A stretch of 64,000 nt of DNA. Origin: Salinimicrobium sediminilitoris. Its GTDB lineage: Bacteria; Bacteroidota; Bacteroidia; Flavobacteriales; Flavobacteriaceae. The position numbers and the translations under genes are program-made. Of this stretch, positions 36,258 to 45,798 are shown piece by piece. The notes below the pieces were generated by a model. It saw nothing but the letters and a program-made list of their open reading frames with translations. It made no database searches and was not told the DNA's origin. The stretch covers positions 372,001 through 436,000 of the forward strand of contig NZ_JAIVCC010000013.1 in assembly GCF_020866905.1 (NCBI RefSeq), given 5' to 3'. The first letter of the stretch is position 1; each line of letters begins with the position of its first letter.

Positions 36258-39200
36258 ATGCGAATTTTTACTCTAGGTAAGAAGGGAGTACCATTACTCT
36301 TTTTTGCCTTATTTTTATTTAGCGGAACCACGATGTATGGACAGGAAGGATGTCCTACTCCGGGTGGTACTGACTCCGAACAATCCTTTTGTTATTTACA
36401 GACAATAGGTGATATTGTTACAGATGGAAGTGCAGTTTATCAAACTGCTGACAATGTTAACGACACTCAACCAATTCCGGAAGATGAGCTTTTAACTGAT
36501 GGAGTAACCTATTATATAGGTGGAACATCTGGAGATTGCGAGCGTATTGCTGTAACTGTAACGGTAAACGTTGTAGAACGGCCAACCAACACTATTTTTC
36601 CAAACAGTCCTAGTTTCGAAATAACTCCTTGTTCATCTACTAATTTTACAGCAGATGATCTGGCAATTTACTTTAATGCTACCCGGACCGGTTATCAAGT
36701 AGAGGTTTACACTACTCAATTTGGCACTAACGAAGCTGAAGGCGAACTCACCCCGGGTGAGAGTTATTTTGTTGCACAGGTGCCGTCAACCGGCACAGCC
36801 GGATGCCCGTCCTTGAGAGCTGCAGTTGGATATAATCCTATTACCCCAGTTCCTCCAGTAGCAACTTCTCCTCAAGTTTTTTGTGAGGGAGCTACTGTGG
36901 CAGATTTACAGGCAGAAGGGACTTATGATAACACTCAAGCCATTAGATGGTATAGAACAGCAGCTGCCAATTCCCCATTAGCTAATGACATTCAACTCAT
37001 TAATGGCCAAACTTACTATGCTACTCAAATAGTAAATGACAGAAATAGTCCTTTTCCTCCATGTGAAAGTAATGTTACACCTGTTATAGTTGAAGTTCAA
37101 AATTTAGATGCTGGGGAACAAGTTGGGGATGGCATCTATTGCCAGTCTGAGATCGACAGTCGTCTTGAAAGTACTCCTGCAGATCAATTGGTAAGAGAAC
37201 TTTTTACAGAGCAACTGGGGTCTACCGTTCCAACTGATGGAATTTTTGAAAATCTAGGCATCGATGAAGTTATTTCACAATATCAGAGTGGAATTAGAAG
37301 CTTTTCAACGACCTATACTATTACTACTGAAGGAGGGTGTGAAGATAGTGTAGCACTATCTTTTACCATAGAGGAAGACTTTAATGCCGGAGAAGATAAT
37401 ATTACTACAACTGTATGTCGTGCCGAATTACCTGACTCATTAACCGAAACCGATACACGTAATCTTTTACTGTCATTATTAAGTGAGGATGCTGATACTG
37501 ATGGTACTTTCTCTGCACAAACTGTTGCTGAAATAACAGCTGCCTTTAATAGCGGAGACGGAACAGGAACTTACAGTACAACCTATAGTGGTGGTACAGA
37601 TCAATGTGCAGATTCTGCAGAAATTGCCGTAACAGTCCTCGAAAGCGGGAATGCAGGTGATGATGCGGATTTAGTTTTCTGCAAATCTGAAATTGTAGAT
37701 TTAGTGACTGAATATTTATCGACAGATCCCACCCCGGATCCGGATATCTTCTTTGCGGAATGGATTGGAGACAGAGATACCAATGGCAATTTTACTGGAG
37801 ATCCTTTAACATCACTAATTACTCAATATCAAACCGGTGGTCCTATTGAAGTTTCAACCACCTATATCATTGGTGAAGGAACAGAATGCGAAGATTCTGC
37901 TGAAATTTCTCTTACAATAATTGAAGGAGGTGAAGTTACAGACAATTCCACTACTATCTGTATTTCAGACATACCTATGTTGTTCGAAGAAACTCCTGAG
38001 GATGTTAGAGCATTCTATGTAGCACTGGCTGGTGGTACGGAAGGTGGTTCTTTCGAACCTTCTATTGAAGAACTGATAGCGCAATATGTAGAAAATAACA
38101 TTGGTGATTTCAGAACAATTTATACTGTTGGCTTAGGTACTGCATGTGAAGATTCTGCAGAGCTTACCGTTACCATCAATGATTTAGAAGAAGCAAATGC
38201 GGGTTCTGAAACTGCTCTTACCTTCTGTTCTACTGAAGGAGAGTTAGATCTTACAGAATACCTTAATGAAGATGCTAATCAATCCGGTTATTTCGAAGAA
38301 CTTGAAAATAACATGTTTAATCCTTCCGAAGCAGGTGTAGGTACTTTTTCTTTCACTTACACTGTAGATGCATCAACTGGTTGTGTAGAAGGTGAAGATT
38401 CAGCAACTTATACATTAGAAGTGATACAAGGTGCTAACGCGGGATCTGACAAACAAAGAATTCTTTGCAGTGATCAAGTAGACAATCTATTTAATACAGG
38501 CGCAAGTGTTAGAAGGTTTTATCTAAACCTATTAGATGAAAATGTTTCTAGGACAGGGTATTTTGACCCACCATTAAGTGAACTTACCACCCGATACGTT
38601 AACGAAGAGCAAACAGGAGATTTCACCACCTTCTATTTTCTTGGTGAAGGAGAATGTGTAGACTCCGCAGAACTAACCGTTACTATTAATGATGTAGAAG
38701 AGGCAAATGCAGGATCAGAAACTACTCTTACCTTCTGTTCTTCTGAAGGAGAGTTAGATCTTACAGAATACCTTAATGAAGATGCTAATCAGTCTGGTTA
38801 TTTCGAGGAACTTAATAACAATATGTTTAATCCTTCCGAAGCGGGCGTGGGTACTTTTACCTTTACATACACTGTTGATGAATCAATTAATTGTGTAACC
38901 GGTCAGGATTCTGCCACGTATACAGTTGAGGTTATTGAAGGTGATGCTAATGCAGGAGGAGATGTTGCTTTGCAGTACTGCATAACTGAAGTTGAAGATA
39001 TGACCGAAGCTGAAGTTCTGGAATTATTTAATTCCTTATTAGGAGAAGATGTTAATGAAGGCGGAGAATTTTCTCCATCGTTAGAGATTTTAATAGCTCA
39101 ATTTGTCGAAAATCCAATTGGAACCTTTTCAACAACTTACACAGTAGGTGAAGGGCAGTGCTCAGGCTCTACAGAACTATCTATTACTGTAAACGATGTA

Positions 39201-41441
39201 GAAGAAGCAAATGCAGGCTCAGACACTACTCTTACCTTCTGTTCTACTGAAGGAGAGTTAGATCTTACAGAATACCTTAATGAAGATGCTAATCAATCCG
39301 GTTATTTCGAAGAACTTGAAAATAACATGTTTAATCCTTCCGAAGCAGGTGTAGGTACTTTTTCTTTCACTTACACTGTAGATGCATCAACTGGTTGTGT
39401 AGAAGGTGAAGATTCAGCAACTTATACATTAGAAGTGATACAAGGTGCTAACGCGGGATCTGACAAACAAAGAATTCTTTGCAGTGATCAAGTAGACAAT
39501 CTATTTAATACAGGCGCAAGTGTTAGAAGGTTTTATCTAAACCTATTAGATGAAAATGTTTCTAGGACAGGGTATTTTGACCCACCATTAAGTGAACTTA
39601 CCACCCGATACGTTAACGAAGAGCAAACAGGAGATTTCACCACCTTCTATTTTCTTGGTGAAGGAGAATGTGTAGACTCCGCAGAACTAACCGTTACTAT
39701 TAATGATGTAGAAGAGGCAAATGCAGGATCAGAAACTACTCTTACCTTCTGTTCTTCTGAAGGAGAGTTAAATCTTACAGAATACCTTAATGCAGATGCT
39801 AATCAGTCTGGTAATTTTGAAGAACTTGAAAATAACATGTTTAATCCTTCCGAAGCGGGTGTGGGTACTTTTACCTTTACATATACTGTAGATGAATCAA
39901 TTAATTGTGTTACTGGTCAGGATTCTGCTGTGTATACAATTGAGGTTATTGAAGGTGATGCTAATGCAGGAGGAGATAATTCAACAGAAGTTTGCCAATC
40001 TGATATTGATGAAATGCTTCCAAATGTAATTGCGGTAAGAAATTTTTATTTAGACTTACTGGACGAGGGAATTTCACGTGATGGTACTTTCAATCCAACT
40101 ATTCAACAGTTAGCTGACAGATATACGGGAGGAGACCAGAGCGGGGATTTCACTACCATTTACACTCTCGGATCAGGAAATTGTACTTCTTCTGTCGAAC
40201 TTACGGTTACAGTCCTTGAAAATCCAGACGCAGGTCAATCAGTTACAGTAAATCTTGAAGAAGATGCTACCGAAACGGCTGATCTTTTTGACGAACTAGG
40301 CGGAACGCCAGAAGCTGACGGAACCTGGACTTTTGATGGAGAAGAAGTTGATGGAACCTTTGATCCTGCAACCGATGAAGAAGGAGTTTACACCTACACT
40401 GTAACAAGCGAGAATGGATGTTCAGCTTCAGCTACAGTTACTGTGGTAATAGGTACTCAGGAGCAAAATTGTCCTGAAGTAACCGTAACAGAACAAACAT
40501 TCTGTGATAGCGAACCAACTGTGGCCGATCTTATGCCTGCAGGAGTTCTTTGGTATTCTTCAACAGATGCTACAGAAGCACTTGATGTAACCACCGTTCT
40601 TGTAGATGGAAGCGTTTATTACGCCGGTCCTGTTGAAGGAATTTGTGACGACAGACCTTCTGTAACAGTTACTTTGTCTGACAGTCCAGCAGTTCCTACT
40701 GTAACCCCTTTCACACAATGTGATGTTGATGGCGCCACTATAGCCGACCTGGATATCACCGGAGAAGCTGATGCTACTTTCACTGTTTATTCAGATGAGA
40801 CATTAGCAACCGAAGTAGGAAGTACAGAGGAACTTACCGAAGGAACTTATTACGTAACACAGACAAATGTTGCCGGTTGTGTCTCTGATGCTGCCAGCTT
40901 AACAGTTTCTTTCTCAAATTCAGATGCTCCTGTTCTTGTGTCGAACGCAGAGTGCATTCCTATTGATGGAACTCTTGCTGATCTTGAAGAGATTGTTTCT
41001 GCTAATGGAGATATTACCTGGTATGCTACTGCAACAAGTACCGATCCATTAAGTAGAATGACTACACTTACAGACGGCACTATTTACTACGCAACTTCTA
41101 CAAACGATGAAGGCTGTGAAAGTTCAACAAGATTAGCGGTGACTGCTGACTTCTGTCCAATAGTTATTCCTGAGATCTTTACTCCTAATGGGGATGGTAT
41201 TAACGACTATTTTGCCATCACAGGCATCTCTGCGGAATATCCTAACCACATGTTGGAAATTTACAACAGATGGGGAGAGCCAGTATACGTTGGTAAAGGA
41301 GAAAACCCAGGATGGGATGGAACTTCTACTGAAGGCTCGATTGGAAGTGGGGTATTACCTGTGGGAGTTTATTTCTACATATTGTACTACAACGACGGAC
41401 AAACAGCGCCTACTCAAGGTAAATTGTACTTAAGCAGATAA
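36258..41441 (+). CDS. Giant T9SS-exported repeat adhesin with CHU_C (type B) sorting domain
   Basis: A 1727-residue secreted protein. Signal peptide MRIFTLGKKGVPLLFFALF through TTMYG. Residues about 30-280 are Ig-like modules; about 282-1325 hold twelve 80-90-residue units, each opening with (N/D)AG and a cysteine and most closing with a second cysteine before strand SAELTVTV; about 1360-1620 hold three further Ig-like modules (FCDSEPTVADL, WYSSTD, GSVYYAG). Residues 1634-1727 are the gliding-motility C-terminal domain (PEIFTPNGDGINDYF, LEIYNRWGEPVYVGKGENPGWDG, GVLPVGVYFYILYYNDG, KLYLSR), which directs type IX export and surface attachment. A SprB-like adhesion or motility role is inferred. 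Confidence 0.92.
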   Translation: MRIFTLGKKGVPLLFFALFLFSGTTMYGQEGCPTPGGTDSEQSFCYLQTIGDIVTDGSAVYQTADNVNDTQPIPEDELLTDGVTYYIGGTSGDCERIAVTVTVNVVERPTNTIFPNSPSFEITPCSSTNFTADDLAIYFNATRTGYQVEVYTTQFGTNEAEGELTPGESYFVAQVPSTGTAGCPSLRAAVGYNPITPVPPVATSPQVFCEGATVADLQAEGTYDNTQAIRWYRTAAANSPLANDIQLINGQTYYATQIVNDRNSPFPPCESNVTPVIVEVQNLDAGEQVGDGIYCQSEIDSRLESTPADQLVRELFTEQLGSTVPTDGIFENLGIDEVISQYQSGIRSFSTTYTITTEGGCEDSVALSFTIEEDFNAGEDNITTTVCRAELPDSLTETDTRNLLLSLLSEDADTDGTFSAQTVAEITAAFNSGDGTGTYSTTYSGGTDQCADSAEIAVTVLESGNAGDDADLVFCKSEIVDLVTEYLSTDPTPDPDIFFAEWIGDRDTNGNFTGDPLTSLITQYQTGGPIEVSTTYIIGEGTECEDSAEISLTIIEGGEVTDNSTTICISDIPMLFEETPEDVRAFYVALAGGTEGGSFEPSIEELIAQYVENNIGDFRTIYTVGLGTACEDSAELTVTINDLEEANAGSETALTFCSTEGELDLTEYLNEDANQSGYFEELENNMFNPSEAGVGTFSFTYTVDASTGCVEGEDSATYTLEVIQGANAGSDKQRILCSDQVDNLFNTGASVRRFYLNLLDENVSRTGYFDPPLSELTTRYVNEEQTGDFTTFYFLGEGECVDSAELTVTINDVEEANAGSETTLTFCSSEGELDLTEYLNEDANQSGYFEELNNNMFNPSEAGVGTFTFTYTVDESINCVTGQDSATYTVEVIEGDANAGGDVALQYCITEVEDMTEAEVLELFNSLLGEDVNEGGEFSPSLEILIAQFVENPIGTFSTTYTVGEGQCSGSTELSITVNDVEEANAGSDTTLTFCSTEGELDLTEYLNEDANQSGYFEELENNMFNPSEAGVGTFSFTYTVDASTGCVEGEDSATYTLEVIQGANAGSDKQRILCSDQVDNLFNTGASVRRFYLNLLDENVSRTGYFDPPLSELTTRYVNEEQTGDFTTFYFLGEGECVDSAELTVTINDVEEANAGSETTLTFCSSEGELNLTEYLNADANQSGNFEELENNMFNPSEAGVGTFTFTYTVDESINCVTGQDSAVYTIEVIEGDANAGGDNSTEVCQSDIDEMLPNVIAVRNFYLDLLDEGISRDGTFNPTIQQLADRYTGGDQSGDFTTIYTLGSGNCTSSVELTVTVLENPDAGQSVTVNLEEDATETADLFDELGGTPEADGTWTFDGEEVDGTFDPATDEEGVYTYTVTSENGCSASATVTVVIGTQEQNCPEVTVTEQTFCDSEPTVADLMPAGVLWYSSTDATEALDVTTVLVDGSVYYAGPVEGICDDRPSVTVTLSDSPAVPTVTPFTQCDVDGATIADLDITGEADATFTVYSDETLATEVGSTEELTEGTYYVTQTNVAGCVSDAASLTVSFSNSDAPVLVSNAECIPIDGTLADLEEIVSANGDITWYATATSTDPLSRMTTLTDGTIYYATSTNDEGCESSTRLAVTADFCPIVIPEIFTPNGDGINDYFAITGISAEYPNHMLEIYNRWGEPVYVGKGENPGWDGTSTEGSIGSGVLPVGVYFYILYYNDGQTAPTQGKLYLSR
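38215..38756 (+). repeat. 542-bp direct repeat, copy 1
   Basis: Base-for-base identical to 39229-39770, offset 1014 bp (338 codons), covering adhesin residues 653-833. The match continues with scattered differences for about 220 bp on the right. Identity at synonymous sites points to recent duplication or gene conversion. Confidence 0.92.
39229..39770 (+). repeat. 542-bp direct repeat, copy 2
   Basis: Identical to 38215-38756 and in the same reading frame (residues 991-1171). The first difference on the right is at 39771 (A for G, Asp to Asn). Confidence 0.92.
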
Positions 41442-41461
41442 TTTTGAAACATTCAAAACAA

Positions 41462-42406
41462 ATGAGAAATTCTTTTATAAAAATTCTTACAGTTGCTTGC
41501 ATTGCCCTTTTTTCAATAAAGGGTAATGCACAACAAGATCCAATGTATACCCAGTATATGTATAACATGAGCGTGATCAACCCCGCTTATGCGATAGATG
41601 ACCTGGGCATGCTTAACGTTGGTGGTATTTACAGGAACCAATGGGCCGGAATAGACGGAGCACCTGAAACAGCGAATTTCTTCGCTCACACAGGACTCAC
41701 TGAGAGGCTTGAAGCGGGTATCTCCATTGTTCATGATGAGATTGGAGATGTTGTAAAGGAGAACAATCTTTACGTAGATGTAGCGTATGTTCTTCCTGTT
41801 ACTGAAACTTCAAAATTGTCTTTTGGGGTCAAAGGAGGGGTTACCTTCTTTGATGCTGATCTTAGAGGCCTTGAAACTGGAAATTCTGTTACCGATCCTG
41901 CGGCAAACCAAAACATCAGTGAAGCTTTCCCAAACTTTGGGGTAGGCGCCTACTGGTTTGGAGATAAATACTATGTTGGTTTATCGGCTCCAAACCTTTT
42001 TACTGCAAAGCACCTGGAAAATGAAACAGGGTTGGCACGTTTAGGAGAAGAGAACATTCACTACTTCCTAACTGGAGGTTATGTGTTCGATTTAAACCCT
42101 AACCTAAAGCTAAAACCAGCTTTTATGGCCCGTGCCGTAGAAGGAGCCCCTCTTTCTGTTGACATCACAGCAAACGTCCTACTTTACAATCGGTTCGAGG
42201 TAGGTGCTGCTTACCGCTTTGATGAAACAGTAAGTGGTCTTGTCAATTTTAGAGTCACTCCTGAACTTAGAATAGGATACGCCTATGACTACACTACAGG
42301 AAACCTTGGTGACTTTAATGATGGTACTCATGAAATCATGGTGCTGTTTGACCTTGACCTGCTTGGCCTTTCAAAAGGTTACAACGTATCCCCAAGATTC
42401 TTCTAA
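41462..42406 (+). CDS. PorP/SprF family type IX secretion membrane protein
   Basis: A 314-residue outer-membrane beta-barrel. The ATG at 41462 starts a clean signal peptide (MRNSFIKILTVACIALFSIKGNAQ); a TTG 18 bp upstream is less likely. The family opening QQDPMYTQYMYNMSVINPAYA and PNFGVGAYWFGDKYYVGLSAPNLF are present. PorP/SprF proteins are matched to individual CHU_C-type T9SS cargo, here the adhesin 20 bp upstream, probably helping its transfer and attachment at the surface. Confidence 0.93.
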   Translation: MRNSFIKILTVACIALFSIKGNAQQDPMYTQYMYNMSVINPAYAIDDLGMLNVGGIYRNQWAGIDGAPETANFFAHTGLTERLEAGISIVHDEIGDVVKENNLYVDVAYVLPVTETSKLSFGVKGGVTFFDADLRGLETGNSVTDPAANQNISEAFPNFGVGAYWFGDKYYVGLSAPNLFTAKHLENETGLARLGEENIHYFLTGGYVFDLNPNLKLKPAFMARAVEGAPLSVDITANVLLYNRFEVGAAYRFDETVSGLVNFRVTPELRIGYAYDYTTGNLGDFNDGTHEIMVLFDLDLLGLSKGYNVSPRFF

Positions 42407-42419
42407 AACCTAAAAAAAC

Positions 42420-44108
42420 ATGAAAAAACTTTATACGACACTTTTAGCTATCCTTATTGGATTCTCGGCCATGGCCCAGAGTTCGCAGGTAAAGAAAGCT
42501 AACCGCCTATATAATCAAAGAGCCTACATGGATGCTTCTGAAGCATACCGGTTGGTTCAGGATAAAGATCAGGAAGTCCTCCAAAGATTGGGCGATTCTT
42601 ATTTCTTTACCAATAGAATGGGAAATGCAGCGGAAACCTATCGCGATCTTTTTCTTAAGTACAATGATGGAACGGTTGCTCCTGAATATTCATTCAGGTT
42701 TGCACACGCTCTGCGTGCTACCGGACAAGATGAGGAAGCCGATGAGTACTTTAGCGAGTACTATAACAAAACTGTAGATTTTGAAGAGTGGACTGCGAAA
42801 CTTGACACTGCCGTATCTCATACCTACACTACAAACCAGGTAATGCAGAATGCAGCGTCATCAGACTTCGGGATCACTTTTATGGGAGACCGCATCGTTT
42901 TTGCCTCTACCCGTAATCAGGATCGTCCTATTTACGCCTGGAACAAGAAGCCTTATCTTGATCTTTACCTGGCTAATATCGACGATGAAGGAAAGTTGAG
43001 CAACATTGAATTATTCAATAATAAGATCAATACAGACACTCACGAGAGTTCAGCCGCTTTTTCCAGTGATGGACAAACTATGTACTTTGACAGAACCAAT
43101 TCTAGAAGAGTTAAGGTTGATTGGGCAGAAGTACCTGTTGCAACGATAAGGATCTACCGTGCAGAGCTTGTTGATGGAGAGTGGACCAACATCGAAGCAT
43201 TGCCTTTCACAAGCGATCAATATTCTGTAGAACACCCTACGTTAAGTGAGGATGGCTCAACTTTGTATTTTGCAAGTGACATGCCGGGATCTATGGGATC
43301 ATTTGACATCTACAGCGTAGCTGTTAATGAAGATGGAACATTCGGAGAACCTGTTAACCTTGGACCTAATGTAAATACTGCTCATCGTGAGCAGTTCCCT
43401 TACATCGCAAATGATGGTACTTTATATTTCACATCTGATGGTCACATGGGCTACGGGAATTTGGACATCTTCAAAAGTGAGCAGCAGAATGGTTCCTTTG
43501 GTGAAGTCCAAAACCTTGGAAACTCGTTAAACAGTGAATTCGATGATTTCGCATTTGTACTGAAAGAAGGTGAAGAAAAGGGATACCTTGCTTCTAATAG
43601 AAGAGGATCTGATAACCTTTATGCTTTTACAAGAGAGGATTACACACCACCAATTCTTCCAAAAGAAGAAATGGAGATCAATCCTGAAACAGGTAGAAGA
43701 CAGATCGCCGGAGTTGGTAACATCTACTTCGACTTCGATAAAGCAACTATTAAGCCGGAATCTAAACCAACTCTTAACCGTGTTGCCGAGATCATGAAGA
43801 ATTATCCAATGCTTAGAATAGAAATCGGATCTCATGCAGATGCTCGTGGCTCTGATAAGTACAACATGGATCTTTCCCAACGTCGTGCAGAATCTACACT
43901 TGAATATCTGGTAAGCCAGGGAATAAGCAGAGATAGACTTGAGTCTAAAGGATATGGTGAAGAAGTACCGTTAAACGACTGTACAAGACCTAACATGTGT
44001 ACTGAGGCTGAATATGCCAAAAACCGAAGAAGTGAATTCACGGAAATAACCGGAAGTACACCTTATTTACAGGACCAACCTGAAGCTGAAGAGCAGGACG
44101 AGAATTAG
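42420..44108 (+). CDS. OmpA family protein with TPR and PD40 propeller
   Basis: A 562-residue exported protein (signal MKKLYTTLLAILIGFSAMAQ). Domains in order: TPR-like helices (about 22-130, AYMDASEAYRLVQDKDQEVLQRLGD), WD40-like PD40 propeller blades (about 145-400, ASTRNQDRPIYAW, YFASDMPGSMGSFDIY, YFTSDGHMGYGNLDIF) and a C-terminal OmpA peptidoglycan-binding domain (about 438-545, NIYFDFDKATIKPESKPTLNRV, SHADARGSDKYNMDLSQRRA). It lacks the carboxypeptidase-regulatory domain common between propeller and OmpA parts in longer relatives. It closes the adhesin-PorP operon and may anchor the complex to the cell wall. Confidence 0.92.
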   Translation: MKKLYTTLLAILIGFSAMAQSSQVKKANRLYNQRAYMDASEAYRLVQDKDQEVLQRLGDSYFFTNRMGNAAETYRDLFLKYNDGTVAPEYSFRFAHALRATGQDEEADEYFSEYYNKTVDFEEWTAKLDTAVSHTYTTNQVMQNAASSDFGITFMGDRIVFASTRNQDRPIYAWNKKPYLDLYLANIDDEGKLSNIELFNNKINTDTHESSAAFSSDGQTMYFDRTNSRRVKVDWAEVPVATIRIYRAELVDGEWTNIEALPFTSDQYSVEHPTLSEDGSTLYFASDMPGSMGSFDIYSVAVNEDGTFGEPVNLGPNVNTAHREQFPYIANDGTLYFTSDGHMGYGNLDIFKSEQQNGSFGEVQNLGNSLNSEFDDFAFVLKEGEEKGYLASNRRGSDNLYAFTREDYTPPILPKEEMEINPETGRRQIAGVGNIYFDFDKATIKPESKPTLNRVAEIMKNYPMLRIEIGSHADARGSDKYNMDLSQRRAESTLEYLVSQGISRDRLESKGYGEEVPLNDCTRPNMCTEAEYAKNRRSEFTEITGSTPYLQDQPEAEEQDEN

Positions 44109-44133
44109 ATTACACAACTAACCAACCAAAAAG

Positions 44134-44160
44134 AAGGCCCCGGGAGATCGGGGCCTTTTT
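44134..44160 (+). terminator. Bidirectional terminator between ompA-like gene and DUF4136 gene
   Basis: Stem AAGGCCCCG with CGGGGCCTT, loop GGAGAT, then TTTTTATTTT on the plus strand. The minus strand also has a T-run (CTTCTTTTTGG) after the same stem, so it can end both convergent transcripts. Confidence 0.9.
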
Positions 44161-44186
44161 ATTTTGCAAAAAATGAAAAGCATAAA

Positions 44187-44708
44187 TCACCTTTTTGGAG
44201 GATAACCTACCATAGCTTCCTCCACAATTTTAGCAAAATGCTGCTCCCTTTCCTCAGGTCTCCAGTCAAAATCAAATTTACTGTCGACTACAGCCTGCCA
44301 AACCAGGGCATCATTTTCCACATCAATAAGATCAAAAGTAAGCCTTAGAAATGTTTCGGGTCCACCCAAAGGTATTCCTCCGCTCACTCCCACTCCAACA
44401 TTCCTACCGGTTCCTCCTATCCCTAATCCTACATTAGTGCGGCTAGGTTCCTGATATTGCTCGGTATAAACATTAAGGTAGAGATCAGGATCGCCGGTTG
44501 CTGCCAAATTCTTGGAAGCCAGAAAACTTTCTACACTTGAAAGAAGTCGTCTTTCGTCAAGTTCACTGAGGCCTGTCCTTATTTCAGGATATACGGCTAT
44601 TGAAGAATAGGAATTGAAATTTGCCTGCTCATCGTAATCATAAACTGTACGTGGACCGCCACAGGAATAGATTACTGCACAAACAAGAATTAGTTTAAGA
44701 GTTCTCAT
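44187..44708 (-). CDS. DUF4136 lipoprotein
   Basis: A 173-residue lipoprotein with lipobox VIYSC (Cys16) and GGPRTVYDYDEQANFNSYSSIAVYPE, the DUF4136 opening. The middle is glycine-rich (GLGIGGTGRNVGVGVSGGIPLGG) and the end carries DALVWQAVVDSKF and EEREQHFAKIVEEAM, both typical. Function unknown; members are outer-membrane or periplasmic lipoproteins. It is 58 bp downstream of obgE on the same strand. Confidence 0.88.
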   Translation of the reverse strand: MRTLKLILVCAVIYSCGGPRTVYDYDEQANFNSYSSIAVYPEIRTGLSELDERRLLSSVESFLASKNLAATGDPDLYLNVYTEQYQEPSRTNVGLGIGGTGRNVGVGVSGGIPLGGPETFLRLTFDLIDVENDALVWQAVVDSKFDFDWRPEEREQHFAKIVEEAMVGYPPKR

Positions 44709-44766
44709 AAGGTGTTTTTTTTAAATTTAAAGAAAACACCTCTGAATATTAAGAGATTAACAGGAT

Positions 44767-45774
44767 TTAAACAGGTTCCCTATTCAACATTTCCCAAAGT
44801 TTATCCTTTAGTTCGGTTAGACCTTGTTGGGCAACAGAAGAAATAAACAGATATGGTGTGTCAAGAACTTGATCAAGTTCCAACTTAAGTTCCTGTTTTA
44901 GTTCACTGTCCAGCATATCACTTTTTGAGATAGCGATAAGCCTGTCCTTATCCAGCATTTCGGGATTGTAGCGTCTCAATTCGTCTACAAGGATCTCATA
45001 TTGATTGTTGATATCCTTTGCATCAGCGGGAATAAGAAACAGTAAAGTAGAATTCCGCTCTATATGTCTAAGGAATCTATGACCAATACCTTTACCTTCC
45101 GCAGCCCCTTCAATGATTCCCGGTATATCGGCAACTACAAATGTTTTAAAATCGCGATACTCTACAATTCCAAGGTTGGGTTTAAGAGTAGTGAATTCGT
45201 AATCGGCAATTTTTGGTTTGGCGGCAGTAATGACTGAGAGCAAAGTTGATTTTCCTGCATTAGGAAAACCTACAAGTCCAACATCTGCCAGAATTTTCAA
45301 TTCAAGCGTCACATCATTCTCTTCCCCGGGAATACCAGGTTGAGCATATCGCGGAGTCTGGTTAGTAGAAGATTTAAAATGCCAGTTTCCAAGTCCGCCT
45401 TTTCCACCTTCGGCAATAATTATCTCCTGCCCATCCTCTGTTATTTCATGAAGAATATTCTGGGTCTCGGTATCACGAATCACTGTACCAAGAGGTACTT
45501 CTATGATCTCATCCTTACCCTCGGCACCGGTACTTCGCTGTTTACTTCCATGTTCCCCGTGCTCGGCTTTTACATGCCTTTTAAATTTTAAATGGAAAAG
45601 TGTCCAGAGGTTTTTGTTTCCTTTGAGGATCACATGACCTCCCCTACCACCGTCTCCACCATCGGGACCTCCTTTGGCAACATATTTTTCGCGGTGCAGG
45701 TGAGCAGATCCTTTTCCTCCGTTCCCGGAGCTTACGTGGATCTTAACGTAATCAACAAAATTCCCTTCAGTCAT
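44767..45774 (-). CDS. obgE: Obg/CgtA GTPase
   Basis: A 335-residue ribosome-assembly GTPase. The glycine-rich Obg fold spans about 1-158 ([27 protein letters not shown]), then the G domain with G1 GFPNAGKST, switch [11 protein letters not shown]3 DIPGIIEGA and an unusual G4, ISKSD in place of NKxD, a variant I recall from other Bacteroidetes. There is no C-terminal OCT domain. It binds pre-50S and responds to ppGpp in other bacteria. It follows the hpt-adk gene by 24 bp. Confidence 0.95.
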   Translation of the reverse strand: MTEGNFVDYVKIHVSSGNGGKGSAHLHREKYVAKGGPDGGDGGRGGHVILKGNKNLWTLFHLKFKRHVKAEHGEHGSKQRSTGAEGKDEIIEVPLGTVIRDTETQNILHEITEDGQEIIIAEGGKGGLGNWHFKSSTNQTPRYAQPGIPGEENDVTLELKILADVGLVGFPNAGKSTLLSVITAAKPKIADYEFTTLKPNLGIVEYRDFKTFVVADIPGIIEGAAEGKGIGHRFLRHIERNSTLLFLIPADAKDINNQYEILVDELRRYNPEMLDKDRLIAISKSDMLDSELKQELKLELDQVLDTPYLFISSVAQQGLTELKDKLWEMLNREPV

Positions 45775-45798
45775 GACATTTTTCTTTACCCACGGGTC

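Larger units (their letters stand above)
37101..40225 (+). repeat. Twelve-unit tandem protein repeat array in the adhesin
   Basis: Units start at about residues 284, 376, 465, 557, 647, 726, 817, 897, 985, 1064, 1155 and 1235, with a shortened last unit near 1324. Two kinds are seen: a long type with FYLNLLDE and FTTxYxLGxGxC, and a short type with FCSxEGELDLTEYLN and MFNPSEAGVGTF. From unit 5 on the two kinds alternate. Paired cysteines suggest a disulfide in each unit. Confidence 0.85.

Noticed and set aside
37101-40225. CRISPR-like or satellite repeat array
   Set aside because: Repeats are in frame, about 240-270 bp, and encode protein units of an adhesin; no short repeats with unique spacers are seen.
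41188-41433. 81-residue frame overlapping the adhesin C-terminus
   Set aside because: A +1-frame shadow of the CHU_C domain, which is fully explained by the main frame.
43527-43880. 117-residue antisense frame over the OmpA domain
   Set aside because: Antisense to a conserved domain, with no features beyond the complement of the parent.
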